Shown here: positions 32,639 through 41,633 of the stretch, one piece after another
How the letters are laid out: the number at the start of each line of letters is the position of its first letter
Numbering within the stretch: position 1 is the stretch's first letter
Assembly: GCA_964646605.1 (NCBI GenBank)
Contig: CAZYEX010000047.1
Span: forward strand, 27,704 to 91,703
Direction of reading: 5' to 3'
Length of the DNA: 64,000 nt
From: SBAX01 sp964646605
GTDB lineage: Bacteria; Planctomycetota; Phycisphaerae; UBA1845
Notes under the pieces: generated by a model
Databases searched by the model: none
What the model was told of the DNA's origin: nothing
Seen by the model: only the letters and a program-made list of their open reading frames with translations
Program-made: the position numbers and the translations under genes

Positions 32639-33214
32639 TTAACCCGCCAGCTTGACGCCCCGCAACCGTTCCACGTCCTCACGAGTGACCAGCGACGCCA
32701 AACCCTGCAGCGCCGCCCGAACCAGATTCTTGGGACTGTTGGAACCGTAACTCTTGGTCAGCATGTCCTTCACGCCCGCCAGTTCCAACACCGCACGAAC
32801 GCTCGCCCCCGCGATGACCCCCGTCCCCGGACTGGCCGGAATCATGATCACGTAGCTAGCCCCGAAATGACCAATGACGCGATGGGGAATCGTCCCAGCC
32901 ACCAGCTTCACCGGCTTCACGTTCCGCGTGGCGATCTTTTTTCCCTTTTCGACGGCCGCAGGGACCTCCACCGATTTCCCGTACCCCACGCCCACATTGC
33001 CCCGCCGATCGCCCACCACCACCAGCGCCCCGAAGCTGAACCGCCGACCCCCCTTCACCACCGTAGCGCAGCGGCAAATCTTCACCACGATCTCGTCCAA
33101 CCCCCCCTCGCCCGACTCCCCGCCCAGCACCTTCAGAGGGGAGTCGCCGCGGGGTCGTCCACGTCCTTGTTGTCCGCCCTGCGATCGTCCGCGTGATTGA
33201 TGTTCGCCGACCAT
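32639..33214 (-). CDS. rpsE: Ribosomal protein S5
   Basis: A 191-residue S5, involved in translational accuracy. The double-stranded RNA-binding domain shows VVKGGRRFSFGALVVVGD, followed by GNVGVGYGKSVEVPAAVEKG and the C-terminal PGTGVIAGASVRAVLELAGV. A roughly 35-residue Gly/Arg-rich start is longer than in E. coli. Confidence 0.97.
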   Translation of the reverse strand: MVGEHQSRGRSQGGQQGRGRPRGDSPLKVLGGESGEGGLDEIVVKICRCATVVKGGRRFSFGALVVVGDRRGNVGVGYGKSVEVPAAVEKGKKIATRNVKPVKLVAGTIPHRVIGHFGASYVIMIPASPGTGVIAGASVRAVLELAGVKDMLTKSYGSNSPKNLVRAALQGLASLVTREDVERLRGVKLAG

Positions 33215-33223
33215 ACTTTCCCG

Positions 33224-33592
33224 CTAAAACTTCAAGCCGCCTTCGCGCACCGCGTCCGCCAAAGCCTTCACTCGCCCGTGGTACCGATATCCATTGCGGT
33301 CGAAGCAGACCGCCGTAATGCTTTTCGCCGTGGCACGCTCCGCGAGCGCCGCCCCCACCAACTTCGCCGCGGCGATGTTCCCGCCGTGGGCCAGCTTGCC
33401 CTGAAAATCCTTGCTGCGGCTGCTCGCCTCGCACAGCGTCACACCCTGTTCATCGTTGATGATCTGGGCGTAGATGTTCTTCACGCTGCGGAAGACCGTC
33501 AGCCGAGGACGCTCCGACGTCCCCACCGTGCGCTTGCGAATGGAATGCTTCCGTCGCACCCTCCGCGCTATTTTGACCTGGCTCGCCTTCAT
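33224..33592 (-). CDS. rplR: Ribosomal protein L18
   Basis: A 122-residue 5S rRNA-binding protein. RRKHSIRKRTVGTSERPRLTVFRS near the start and YHGRVKALADAVREGGLKF at the end are diagnostic. It sits nine bases before rpsE. Confidence 0.97.
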   Translation of the reverse strand: MKASQVKIARRVRRKHSIRKRTVGTSERPRLTVFRSVKNIYAQIINDEQGVTLCEASSRSKDFQGKLAHGGNIAAAKLVGAALAERATAKSITAVCFDRNGYRYHGRVKALADAVREGGLKF

Positions 33593-33633
33593 TCGCCGTC
33601 GTCCGATTTCCTAGTCACGCGACCGCCCCAGCC

Positions 33634-34230
33634 TTAGGAACTGGTCGTCAAAGCCTTACCCTGCTTCCGCTTTATGTGCTCCCCTTGGTAGCGGATTCCC
33701 TTGCCCTTGTAGGGCTCCGTCTTCCGCAGGGCCCGAACCTCGGCCGCGAACTCGCCCACGCTTTGCTTATCGCAACCACGGATCAGCATCTGCGCCGGTT
33801 CCGTGTCGCCGCGGGCCGCGTCCTTTTCCACCACCACCTCGACGCCCTCGGGAATGGGCACCTCGAACTGGGCTCCCACTCCGCGGCGGCGACCCGAAAA
33901 CCCGATGTTCAGGTGCAGCGCCCGGCCTACCAGTTTGCAGTTGTAGCCCGTCCCGTAAATCTCCAGGCGCTTCTCGAAGCCCGTGGCCACCCCTTCGACC
34001 ATGTTGGCGATCAACGACCGTGTCAGCCCGTGGTTGGCCCGCGCCTGCTTCGTATCATCCTGCCGCGTCACGCGGACGGATTTGTCGCTCCCGTCATAGG
34101 CCACCTCCACCGCGGACGGCCAGCGCAGCGACAACGTCCCCTTGGGACCCGTCACGCTGATCTCCCGTCCGGAGACCTTGCAACTCACCCCTGAAGGGAT
34201 ATCTACCGGTTGTTTTCCGACTCTCGACAT
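33634..34230 (-). CDS. rplF: Ribosomal protein L6
   Basis: A 198-residue L6 near the factor-binding site. It begins MSRVGKQPVDIPSGV, has the GPKGTLSL turn and ends with IRALRKTEPYKGKGIRY-type sequence (here VRALRKTEPYKGKG). Slightly longer than average (about 180) because of its C-terminal tail. Confidence 0.97.
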   Translation of the reverse strand: MSRVGKQPVDIPSGVSCKVSGREISVTGPKGTLSLRWPSAVEVAYDGSDKSVRVTRQDDTKQARANHGLTRSLIANMVEGVATGFEKRLEIYGTGYNCKLVGRALHLNIGFSGRRRGVGAQFEVPIPEGVEVVVEKDAARGDTEPAQMLIRGCDKQSVGEFAAEVRALRKTEPYKGKGIRYQGEHIKRKQGKALTTSS

Positions 34231-34246
34231 CGCTGCGTTCCCGCCT

Positions 34247-34642
34247 CTACTGCACCGTGCAGAGCAACTCTCCGCCCATCCGCATCTCGCGGCACTTGCG
34301 ATCGCTGAACACGCCCTGGGGAGTCGAAACGATGCAGATCCCCAGCCCGTCCAGCACCCGCGGAAGCGCGTCGAACTTTCGATAGACCCGGCACCCCGGT
34401 TTCGACTCGCGGCGGATCTTATGGAGGATGTCTTCGCCCCGCGGCCCGTATTTCAGATCGATCCGCAGCAAGCCCTGCTTGGTGTCTTCCACCACGTCGA
34501 AACCGTTGATGTATCCCTCCTCCAACAGCACCTTGGCGATGCCTACCTTCAGGCGCGAGGAGGGAATGGTCACCTTCGGTCGGCGCACCCGCGCCGCGTT
34601 GCGAACCCGCGTCAGCATGTCGGCAACCGGATCAGTTAACAC
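34247..34642 (-). CDS. rpsH: Ribosomal protein S8
   Basis: A 131-residue S8 that binds 16S rRNA and in E. coli represses the spc operon. The GTG at 34642 gives the family start MLTDPVADMLTRVRNA and has GGGAAGGGG just upstream; a longer ATG form is less likely. The C-terminal signature LGICIVSTPQGVFSDRKCRE is present. Confidence 0.97.
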   Translation of the reverse strand: MLTDPVADMLTRVRNAARVRRPKVTIPSSRLKVGIAKVLLEEGYINGFDVVEDTKQGLLRIDLKYGPRGEDILHKIRRESKPGCRVYRKFDALPRVLDGLGICIVSTPQGVFSDRKCREMRMGGELLCTVQ

Positions 34643-34694
34643 GTCGGGCCCCTTCCCAAGAGAACCGCGCGGGGTTGTTGCACACACTCATGCC

Positions 34695-34880
34695 TCACCA
34701 ACTCGCCTTTCGAACTCCGGGGATCAACCCCTCGTGGGCCAGATTCCGAAAACAGATCCGACAAACCTTGAACTTTCGGTATACGGCCCGCGAACGTCCG
34801 CACAACTGGCAGCGCCGCACCGTCCGGCTCGAGAACTTCGGCTTGAGGTTCGCCTTGTATATCCACGCCTTGGTAGCCAT
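34695..34880 (-). CDS. rpsN: Ribosomal protein S14, zinc-binding type
   Basis: A 61-residue short S14 with two Cys-x-x-Cys pairs (CQLCGR and CRICFR) that bind zinc. It ends with the usual IPGVRKASW. Its ATG shares one base with the rplE stop (TGATG), so the two are translationally coupled. Confidence 0.98.
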   Translation of the reverse strand: MATKAWIYKANLKPKFSSRTVRRCQLCGRSRAVYRKFKVCRICFRNLAHEGLIPGVRKASW

Positions 34881-35443
34881 CAGGTCCCCTGCTCCTGCTC
34901 TTCGGTCCGTCGCAGCGGAAGCCCCAGCCCGGTGAGCAGCGCCTTAGCCTGCGCGTCGGTCTTCGCCGAGGTCACGAACGTAATGTGCATCCCCTGACTG
35001 CCCGTCATCTTGGTCATGTCGATCTCCGAGAAGATCGTCTGGTCGGGAACGCCCATGCTGTAATTGCCCCGCCCGTCGAAGCTTCGCGGGTTGAGCCCGC
35101 GGAAGTCGCGCAGACGCGGAATGGCCGCGTTGATCAAGCGGTCCACGAACTCGTACATCCGCTTGCCGCGGAGCGTCACCCGGCACCCGATCTCCATGTC
35201 CTTGCGCGTCTTGAAGTTCGACACCGCCACCCTCGCCCGCCGAATCTGGGCCTTTTGCCCGGTGATCTTGGCCATGTCCTCCACCGCCGTCGCCAGGCGG
35301 GTCTTGTCCTGCGCGGGCGAACCGGTCCCCATGGCCACCACCACCTTCTGCAAGTGCGGGACCGCGAGGCGGTTGGAGATGCCCAGCGTCGCCTGCAACT
35401 GCGGCACGATCTCCGTTCTGTATTTTTCGAGCAGTCTGGCCAT
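34880..35443 (-). CDS. rplE: Ribosomal protein L5
   Basis: A 187-residue 5S rRNA-binding protein that bridges to the 30S head. Features are VPHLQKVVVAMGTG, KITGQKAQIRRARVAVSNFKTR and PRLRDFRGLNPRSFDGRGNY. The ATG at 35443 is preferred over an in-frame TTG two codons upstream. Confidence 0.98.
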   Translation of the reverse strand: MARLLEKYRTEIVPQLQATLGISNRLAVPHLQKVVVAMGTGSPAQDKTRLATAVEDMAKITGQKAQIRRARVAVSNFKTRKDMEIGCRVTLRGKRMYEFVDRLINAAIPRLRDFRGLNPRSFDGRGNYSMGVPDQTIFSEIDMTKMTGSQGMHITFVTSAKTDAQAKALLTGLGLPLRRTEEQEQGT

Positions 35444-35470
35444 AAACAAGCCTTCGCCCCACGCGGGCGG

Positions 35471-35839
35471 CTACGATCCCTTCTTCTCCACACGCTCCCC
35501 GCGGGTCAACGTATGAACCGTCGTGCCACTGCGAGTCACTCGCCGCTTGAGCGTCACCTTGCCCTGGGCGTCATACTCGGTCGTAAAATGCACCCGCTGC
35601 GCCTTGCCCGCCGCCGAGTCGTACGGCAACACGTTCGACAGATGGATCGCCGCCTCTTTCTGAATGCGCCCGCCCTGCGGATTCCGCCGCGTGGGCTTCA
35701 CGTGGCGATAGACCACGTTCACGCCTTCCACGACCACCAATTCGCGTTCAGGGTCCACGCGCAAAACCTTTCCACGGGCCCCGCGATGGTCCCCGCAGAT
35801 CACCTCCACGACGTCGTTCTTTCGTACATGCCTTGCCAT
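35471..35839 (-). CDS. rplX: Ribosomal protein L24
   Basis: A 122-residue assembly initiator of the 50S subunit. The KOW motif is seen in KNDVVEVICGDHRGARGKVLRV, followed by VNVVYRHVKPTRRNPQGG. The ATG at 35839 gives the family start MARHVRKND. Confidence 0.97.
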   Translation of the reverse strand: MARHVRKNDVVEVICGDHRGARGKVLRVDPERELVVVEGVNVVYRHVKPTRRNPQGGRIQKEAAIHLSNVLPYDSAAGKAQRVHFTTEYDAQGKVTLKRRVTRSGTTVHTLTRGERVEKKGS

Positions 35840-35870
35840 GATGAATCTCAACCAGCGCCGCGTCCCGCGA

Positions 35871-36284
35871 CTACACGACCTCCTCCGCCAGGGAGATAAT
35901 CTTCATGAAGTTCAGCCGCAGCTCGCGGGCCACCGCCCCGAAAATACGCGTGCCCCGCGGTTCCATCTTCTCATCGAGCAGCACCACCGCGTTGCTGTCA
36001 AACCGCACGTAGCTTCCGTCCGCTCGGCGCATGGGTAGGCGCGTGCGGACCACCACCGCCTTCACCTTCCGCCGCTTGGAGCGGTCCTTGCGGTCCACAC
36101 CGCCCGAAAAATCGCTGTTGGGAAGGGCCTTTTTCACCGTCACCATCACGATGTCGCCGATCCGCGCCGTTTTTAGGCGGTATTTCCCGGGCCGGGCCGT
36201 GCTGCCTTTGTATACGTTGAACACCATCGCCACCTTGGCCCCGGTGTTGTCGCATACGTCCACCTGTGTAAACATCTGGATCAT
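35871..36284 (-). CDS. rplN: Ribosomal protein L14
   Basis: A 137-residue L14 beginning MIQMFTQVDVCDNTGAKVAM, with IGDIVMVTVKKALPNSDF and the FGAVARELRLNFMKIISLA end. About 15 residues longer than the E. coli protein, through an internal SDFSGGVDRKD insertion. Confidence 0.97.
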   Translation of the reverse strand: MIQMFTQVDVCDNTGAKVAMVFNVYKGSTARPGKYRLKTARIGDIVMVTVKKALPNSDFSGGVDRKDRSKRRKVKAVVVRTRLPMRRADGSYVRFDSNAVVLLDEKMEPRGTRIFGAVARELRLNFMKIISLAEEVV

Positions 36285-36297
36285 GGCACGATTCCCG

Positions 36298-36636
36298 TCA
36301 AGACGACCGCGTCGCTTCCGCCACGGCGCCGGGCACATCCGCCCCCGCCCCGCGGCGCACGATTCGCGTCAGCCGCCAGCACTTCGTCTTGGACAACCGC
36401 CGGCAGGCGGTCACTTCGACAATGTCGCCGCGCTGCGCCTCGTTCTTTTCGTCATGGGCGTGCAGGGTGGTCGAGCGCCGGAAGTACTTGTTGTACTTGG
36501 GATGCTTGGTGCGGAACTCGAAATTGACGTGGATGGTCTTGTCCCCCTTGTCGGAGGTCACCACCCCCAGGCGACGGTCACGACGCCCGCGGCTCGACGC
36601 CGCATCGGAACTCAAACTGGGCTGCACGCTTGTCAT
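36298..36636 (-). CDS. rpsQ: Ribosomal protein S17
   Basis: A 112-residue S17 with the OB-fold signature RRLGVVTSDKGDKTIHV, the HPKYNKYFRRSTTLHAHDE segment and the GDIVEVTACRRLSKTK motif. An N-terminal 25-residue Ser/Arg-rich extension and a C-terminal tail make it longer than usual (about 85). Confidence 0.96.
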   Translation of the reverse strand: MTSVQPSLSSDAASSRGRRDRRLGVVTSDKGDKTIHVNFEFRTKHPKYNKYFRRSTTLHAHDEKNEAQRGDIVEVTACRRLSKTKCWRLTRIVRRGAGADVPGAVAEATRSS

Positions 36637-36686
36637 CTCTCTATCTACGCCCTCGCACCTACGCACCCATGATCCGCATCAACACT

Positions 36687-36935
36687 CTAACCCGTTCGGC
36701 GATGCGTGGCGATCGACTCCAGGTGGTACTGCTTCTCCTCGATCCCCGTTTCGCCGCGCTCCCGGAGCACCGTCAAAATCCTGGCCACGTCTTTCCGCAC
36801 CCATTGCAACTGATGCGGGTTCTCCAGCTTTTCCGTCACCGCCTGCGCTCGAAGGTCGAACAGGTGCCGCCGGATGCGGTCCAGTTCGGAGTGTAGCTCC
36901 GGCGTTTTCATGTCTCGAATCTCGGCGACCTTCAT
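36687..36935 (-). CDS. rpmC: Ribosomal protein L29
   Basis: An 82-residue L29, a two-helix protein by the exit tunnel. MKVAEIRDMKTPELHSELD starts it, and LFDLRAQAVTEKLENPHQLQ with VRKDVARILTVLRER is diagnostic. The ATG at 36935 gives this family start; longer frames are not supported. Confidence 0.96.
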   Translation of the reverse strand: MKVAEIRDMKTPELHSELDRIRRHLFDLRAQAVTEKLENPHQLQWVRKDVARILTVLRERGETGIEEKQYHLESIATHRRTG

Positions 36936-36958
36936 CGTTGCCCAACCTCGCTCTACGC

Positions 36959-37378
36959 CTACAGTCCGCGCCGCCGCCGAACGAATCGACAACGAAACGG
37001 CAGTTTGTGAGCCACTCGCGTGAGCGCGTCGCGGGCCACGTTTTCCTCGACCCCGCCCACCTCAAAGAGCACGTGCCCCGGCCGAACGCACGCCACCCAG
37101 TACTCCGGCTCGCCCTTGCCCTTGCCCATTCGAGTCTCGAGCGGCTTTCCCGACACCGGTTTGTGCGGAAAGATTCGCACGTACACCTTGCCCTCGCGGT
37201 GCAGGTAGTGGGTCGCCGCGACTCGACCGGCCTCGATCTGCCGCCCCGTGATCCATCCCAGTCCCAAACATTGCAGACCGTAGTCGCCGAACGACACCGT
37301 GTTTCCCTGGCTGGCCACGCCGCGGAGCTTGCCGCGTTGACTCTTACGCCACTTCACTCTTTTGGGCATCAATGCCAT
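36959..37378 (-). CDS. rplP: Ribosomal protein L16
   Basis: A 139-residue L16 near the A site. Diagnostic segments are MPKRVKWRKSQRGKLRG, FGDYGLQCLGLGWITGRQIE and RIFPHKPVSGKPLETRMGKG. Normal length; it lies 40 bases after rpsC. Confidence 0.98.
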   Translation of the reverse strand: MALMPKRVKWRKSQRGKLRGVASQGNTVSFGDYGLQCLGLGWITGRQIEAGRVAATHYLHREGKVYVRIFPHKPVSGKPLETRMGKGKGEPEYWVACVRPGHVLFEVGGVEENVARDALTRVAHKLPFRCRFVRRRRGL

Positions 37379-37418
37379 GTTGCAACCTTGACTGCGTACG
37401 CCGACCTAACGCTGAACG

Positions 37419-38123
37419 TTATCCGCGCTTTCCCCGCCGACCGTCGCGGCTACGTTCCGGCGGAGCGTCCGTCATCACCACCTCTTCCCCGTACCGACCT
37501 TTGTAGAGCCAGACCTTGATGCCGATCGCTCCGTACTTCGTTCGACACGTCGCCGTGCCGTAGTCCACGTGCGCTTGCAGGGTGTGCAAGGGGATCGAAC
37601 CCTTCAGCTGCGTCTCCCGCCGGGCCATCTCCGCCCCGCCCAGCCGGCCCGAGAGCATGATCTTGACGCCCTTGGCCCCCGCGCCCATCGCCGAATCGAT
37701 CCGCTGTTTCATCACCCGCCGAAAGCCCGCACGCTTTTTGAGCTGTTCGGAAACGGCCTCCGCGATCAGCTTGGCGCTGCTGTCGGGCTGCTTGATTTCC
37801 GAGATGTTCAGGCTGATCTTGCGGTCGATCAGGTTCTCCAGCTCCTCCTTGAGCTTCTCCACTTCCGCGCCCCGCGGACCGATGACCAAGCCCGGTCGGG
37901 CCGTGAAGAGGAGCACCTTGACTTCGTCGCGGGTCCGCTCGATCTCGACTTTGGCCACCGCCGCGTACGGCGGCTGGCGGTTCAGTTTTTCCTCGATGTA
38001 ATTGCGGATCCGCTGGTCCTCGATCAGGAACTCGGCGTACGCGGCCTTGGGCGCAAACCAGCGCGAGCGCCAGTCCTCCGTGATGCCCACGCGGAACCCG
38101 ATTGGATTGACCTTTTGCCCCAC
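37419..38123 (-). CDS. rpsC: Ribosomal protein S3
   Basis: A 234-residue S3 at the mRNA entry channel. The GTG at 38123 gives the family start MGQKVNPIGFRVG; upstream residues belong to another frame. The KH domain is seen as RPGLVIGPRGAEVEKLKEEL, and the C-terminal domain has SGRLGGAEMARRE and ATCRTKYGAIGIKVWLYKG. It starts four bases after rplV. Confidence 0.98.
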   Translation of the reverse strand: MGQKVNPIGFRVGITEDWRSRWFAPKAAYAEFLIEDQRIRNYIEEKLNRQPPYAAVAKVEIERTRDEVKVLLFTARPGLVIGPRGAEVEKLKEELENLIDRKISLNISEIKQPDSSAKLIAEAVSEQLKKRAGFRRVMKQRIDSAMGAGAKGVKIMLSGRLGGAEMARRETQLKGSIPLHTLQAHVDYGTATCRTKYGAIGIKVWLYKGRYGEEVVMTDAPPERSRDGRRGKRG

Positions 38124-38127
38124 GCGC

Positions 38128-38514
38128 CTATGCTCCCTGACTTCGCGTCCGTGACTTTTTCTCGGCCACCACCACGCGAATATGGCTGGTTCGCTTCTGG
38201 ATCGGATGCGCCCGACCCCGGTCTTTCGGACGCCAACGGTTATAGAACGGCCCGCCATCCACGCGGGCGTCCTTCACGAACAAGATGCGCATGTCCGCCT
38301 CCTGCTCGTCCGCGTTCACCATGGCCGACTTCAACACGTTCTGCACCATCCGAGCCCCGCGCTTGGAGTTGAACCGCAACTGATCCAACGCCTCGGCGCA
38401 AGCCCGGCCGCGAATCAAATCCACCAGCAGTTTGACCTTGCGCGGCCCGATCCGCGCAAAGCGGTGCGTCGCCGACCACAGCCGCTGCTCGATTGTCTCC
38501 GTCGCTTTCGCCAT
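38128..38514 (-). CDS. rplV: Ribosomal protein L22
   Basis: A 128-residue L22 lining the exit tunnel. IGPRKVKLLVDLIRGRACAEAL and the beta-hairpin region WRPKDRGRAHPIQKRTSHIRVVV are diagnostic. The 80-base gap upstream of it (towards rpsS) carries a T-rich 7-8-bp repeat. Confidence 0.98.
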   Translation of the reverse strand: MAKATETIEQRLWSATHRFARIGPRKVKLLVDLIRGRACAEALDQLRFNSKRGARMVQNVLKSAMVNADEQEADMRILFVKDARVDGGPFYNRWRPKDRGRAHPIQKRTSHIRVVVAEKKSRTRSQGA

Positions 38515-38550
38515 TCCCTATTCGCTCATCGGACGCCCCAGCGCTGTCCG

Positions 38551-38594
38551 CTTTCGGTTTTCCGTTTTCTGCTTTTCCGTGTTTCTGCTTTCCT
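38551..38594 (+). repeat. Pyrimidine-rich 7-8-bp repeat between rpsS and rplV
   Basis: On the plus strand, near-repeats CTTTCGG, TTTTCCG, TTTTCTG, CTTTTCC and TGTTTCTG follow each other. The period drifts between seven and eight bases. It lies inside the ribosomal operon, in the only gap of its kind there. Confidence 0.65.
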
Positions 38595-38897
38595 CTAGCC
38601 CTTCGCCGGCGCCGCTGCCCCTTCGCCGGCCTTCTTTCTTGTGCCGCTGTGTCCACGGAAGATGCGTGTGGGGCTGAACTCACCCAGCTTGTGCCCGACC
38701 ATGTCCTCCGAGACGTACACCGCGTGAAAGATTTTCCCGTTATGCACCTCGAACCGTCGACCCACGAACTCGGGCACGATCGTGCATCGCCTGGCCCAGG
38801 TCCGAATCGGCAACGTCGAACCGTTGGCCTTCTGGTTCATCACCTTCCGAAACAGCTTCTCGTCCACATACGGACCTTTTTTTGCCGATCGCGTCAT
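38595..38897 (-). CDS. rpsS: Ribosomal protein S19
   Basis: A 100-residue S19 in the 30S head. MTRSAKKGPYVDEKLFRK and VGHKLGEFSPTRIFRGHSG are diagnostic. It ends in a short Ala/Gly/Lys tail. Confidence 0.98.
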   Translation of the reverse strand: MTRSAKKGPYVDEKLFRKVMNQKANGSTLPIRTWARRCTIVPEFVGRRFEVHNGKIFHAVYVSEDMVGHKLGEFSPTRIFRGHSGTRKKAGEGAAAPAKG

Positions 38898-38949
38898 TCG
38901 CCGTCCCGTTTCACGTTCTTCCGCTCACCGCCCGCCTCGTCGGTCACTT

Positions 38950-39816
38950 TCAATGCTTAGGCGTGGGCAACTGTCCATACCGCCGGCTCCAACGTCGCCT
39001 CAAGATCCGCTGATTCGAGGGCTTCCGCGGACCGCGCGTCCGTCCGCCCTTGGACAGGAGTCCCGTTTTGCTGCACGGGTGCCGACCGCCGCCGCTGCGC
39101 CCTTCGCCACCACCCAACGGGTGGGCCACGGGATTCTGCGCCGTCCCGCGAACGTAGGGCCGACGGCCCTTGTTGCGAATGCGCCCCGCCTTGCCCCAGC
39201 GGATGCTTTGATGATCCAAATTGCCAAGCCGACCGATCGTCGCTCGGCACTCCACCCGCACTTCGCGCATCTCACCCGAGGGCAAAACCAGAATCGCCCA
39301 GCTTTCATTCCGCGAAAGCAGCTTGGCCGCCCCACCGGCGCTGCGCACCATTTTCCCGCCCTGACCGGCGTTCATCTCGATGTTGTGAACGTCCAGACCC
39401 GGCGGGATGTTCCGCAGCGGCATGGCGTTGCCGACCTTGGGCTCCACACCCGGACCGCTCGCCACCGTGTCCCCCGCCTTCAGTCCCGTCGGGGCCAGGA
39501 TGTACCGCTTCTCCCCCACCCCATATTCCACCAAGGCGATAAACGACGAACGGTTCGGGTCGTATTCCACCGCCTGAATCGTCCCCGTCACGCCGTCACG
39601 GTCGCGCTTGAAGTCGATGCGCCGATAGATGCGCCGCGCCCCACCGCCGCGATGCCGGCTGGTGATGAACCCCTGATGGTTCCGCCCGCCGTGTTTGCGA
39701 AGACGTTCGCACAGCGACTTTTCCGGGCGCTTGTGGGGGACGGTCAACTCCGCGAAGTCGTTGACGCTCGAAACACGTCGCCCCGCCGACGTCGGTTTGT
39801 AGGTCCTAACTCCCAT
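38950..39816 (-). CDS. rplB: Ribosomal protein L2
   Basis: A 288-residue L2 essential for peptidyl transfer. MGVRTYKPTSAGRRVSSV opens it, HRGGGARRIYRRIDFKRD follows, and the conserved C-terminal part has RNPVAHPLGGGEGRSGGGRHP-like sequence (here AQNPVAHPLGGGEGRSG), which includes the key histidine. Normal length. Confidence 0.98.
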   Translation of the reverse strand: MGVRTYKPTSAGRRVSSVNDFAELTVPHKRPEKSLCERLRKHGGRNHQGFITSRHRGGGARRIYRRIDFKRDRDGVTGTIQAVEYDPNRSSFIALVEYGVGEKRYILAPTGLKAGDTVASGPGVEPKVGNAMPLRNIPPGLDVHNIEMNAGQGGKMVRSAGGAAKLLSRNESWAILVLPSGEMREVRVECRATIGRLGNLDHQSIRWGKAGRIRNKGRRPYVRGTAQNPVAHPLGGGEGRSGGGRHPCSKTGLLSKGGRTRGPRKPSNQRILRRRWSRRYGQLPTPKH

Positions 39817-39860
39817 ATCCGCTCAACCGCCCCGGGCAACGTCGCCCGCGACCGCCCTTC

Positions 39861-40172
39861 CTAGAACAAATCAATATGATGGTCCGCTCTCAGCACCACC
39901 ACGGCCTTTTTCCATTCCGACGTCGTACACGTCTTGAACCGCACTCGACGGGGCTTCCCCTTGCGGTTCGAGGTGCGAACCGATTGCACCTTCACCCCGT
40001 AAATCTTCTCGATCGCCTGCCGAATCATGGGCTTGGAGGCCCCGCGATGCACCTCGAAGGCGTACGACCCGCCGCGCGACGGACGGCTTCCCGTCGCGTC
40101 GTGCGACTGCGTCGCCTGATGGGTGCCCTTCTCGGTCACCAGTGGGCGCTTGATGATGTGATAGATATCCAT
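39861..40172 (-). CDS. rplW: Ribosomal protein L23
   Basis: A 103-residue L23, the docking site for trigger factor and SRP at the tunnel exit. IIKRPLVTEKGTHQATQ opens it and FEVHRGASKPMIRQAIEKIYGVKV is diagnostic. Normal length. Confidence 0.97.
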   Translation of the reverse strand: MDIYHIIKRPLVTEKGTHQATQSHDATGSRPSRGGSYAFEVHRGASKPMIRQAIEKIYGVKVQSVRTSNRKGKPRRVRFKTCTTSEWKKAVVVLRADHHIDLF

Positions 40173-40185
40173 CGTCGATCCGCCC

Positions 40186-40818
40186 TTACTTCGCCGCCGC
40201 CACTGGCCGCAACGCCCGCTCCAGCGCCGCTCTCGTGAAGATCACCTGTCGCCGCCGCAGCACGTCGTAGGCCGTGATCTCGTCCACCAGTCGAATATCC
40301 GTGTTGGCGATGTTCCGCCCCGACTTATACGCGTTGTCATCCCGCTCGTGCATGGCCACCAGACACCCCCGACGCACGCCCAGCTTCTCCAACATCGAAG
40401 CGAACACCTTCGTCTTGGGCTGCGAACACTTCAAGGGATCGACGATCATCACTTCCAACGCCTCGATCTTCGCCAAAATGGCGCTGTCCCGCGCCAGCCG
40501 CCGCATCTTCTTCGGAAATTCCTTCACCGAGGGAGGCACGCGCTTGGCGAACGCACGACCGCCGCCCCGGCGGATCGGCGTGCGGATCTGTCCCATGCGG
40601 GCATTGCCCGTTCCTTTTTGGCGATACAGCTTCCGCGTGGAACCCGCCGTATCCGACTTCCCCTTGGTGCGAGCGCTGCCCTGTCGCTGATGATCTAGGT
40701 AGGACACGATCGCCTGCTTCAACAGCTTGACGCGGACCGTGCCGCCCAGCCGCGCCGGATCCACCTCCACCTCGCCGAGGCGCTTCCCCTCCATGTTAAA
40801 AACCGGCACCGCAGGCAT
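40186..40818 (-). CDS. rplD: Ribosomal protein L4
   Basis: A 210-residue L4. The extended loop segment RKLYRQKGTGNARMGQIRTP, which reaches the tunnel, is diagnostic. In E. coli L4 also represses the S10 operon. It starts six bases after rplC. Confidence 0.97.
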   Translation of the reverse strand: MPAVPVFNMEGKRLGEVEVDPARLGGTVRVKLLKQAIVSYLDHQRQGSARTKGKSDTAGSTRKLYRQKGTGNARMGQIRTPIRRGGGRAFAKRVPPSVKEFPKKMRRLARDSAILAKIEALEVMIVDPLKCSQPKTKVFASMLEKLGVRRGCLVAMHERDDNAYKSGRNIANTDIRLVDEITAYDVLRRRQVIFTRAALERALRPVAAAK

Positions 40819-40824
40819 CGCCGA

Positions 40825-41475
40825 CTATCCCTTCTTGACCGCCCGACGTACGAAGACCAATCCGCCCGGCGGGCCGGGAACATTGCCTCGAATCAACAAC
40901 AAGTCGTTGACCGCATCCACCTTGAGCAGCCGCAGGGAACTGGCCGTGCAACGCACGTGACCCATGTGACCGGCCATGCGCTTGCCCTTTTTCACCGATC
41001 GGCCCGTGCCGCGCGGGGCGCTCGCCCCGATGCCGCCCGGACCGCGATGCTTGCGTTCCGTTCCGTGCGACGCGGGCATGCCCCCGAACCCGTGCCGCTT
41101 CATGACACCCTGAAAACCCTTGCCCTTGGTCGTCCCGGTGACGTCCACGTGTCCCACATTCGAGGCCGTGAACTGCTCCACCGTCACCACCTCGCCGGGG
41201 ACAAGCGACGTCGGTTCGGACAACCGGACCTCCCGGCTAAAGCGCTTGGGTCCCGTACCCGCCTTGGCCGCGTGACCGATCAACGCCTTCGTCGAGCGAT
41301 GCGGCTTTACGTCGTCGAATCCCAGCTGCACCGCGTCGTATCCGTCCGTTTCCTTGCGCTTCACCTGCAGCACCACGCAGGGGCCGGCGCGCACGACGGT
41401 CACCGGCTCGGCCACTCCCCCCTTGCCGAGGATTCGCGTCATGCCGATCTTCGTTCCCAGCAGCGCCGGCACCAT
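40825..41475 (-). CDS. rplC: Ribosomal protein L3
   Basis: A 216-residue L3. MVPALLGTKIGMTRILGKG opens it and TKGKGFQGVMKRHGFGGMPASHG is diagnostic, including the region where Gln is usually methylated. The ATG at 41475 matches the family start; an in-frame ATG five codons upstream is less likely. Confidence 0.97.
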   Translation of the reverse strand: MVPALLGTKIGMTRILGKGGVAEPVTVVRAGPCVVLQVKRKETDGYDAVQLGFDDVKPHRSTKALIGHAAKAGTGPKRFSREVRLSEPTSLVPGEVVTVEQFTASNVGHVDVTGTTKGKGFQGVMKRHGFGGMPASHGTERKHRGPGGIGASAPRGTGRSVKKGKRMAGHMGHVRCTASSLRLLKVDAVNDLLLIRGNVPGPPGGLVFVRRAVKKG

Positions 41476-41633
41476 AGACACCTTCCACAATCGCTCGCCT
41501 CGTCGCGGCGATTTTTCCCGCCCGTCCCGCGTGCGATGAAGCTCACACGCCCGTTTGTCGTTTCACGAGTCGGAGAGACGAACTCGGCCCGCCACCGCGG
41601 CGAGCCGACGCCAATTCCGTTATATCTCTCGCC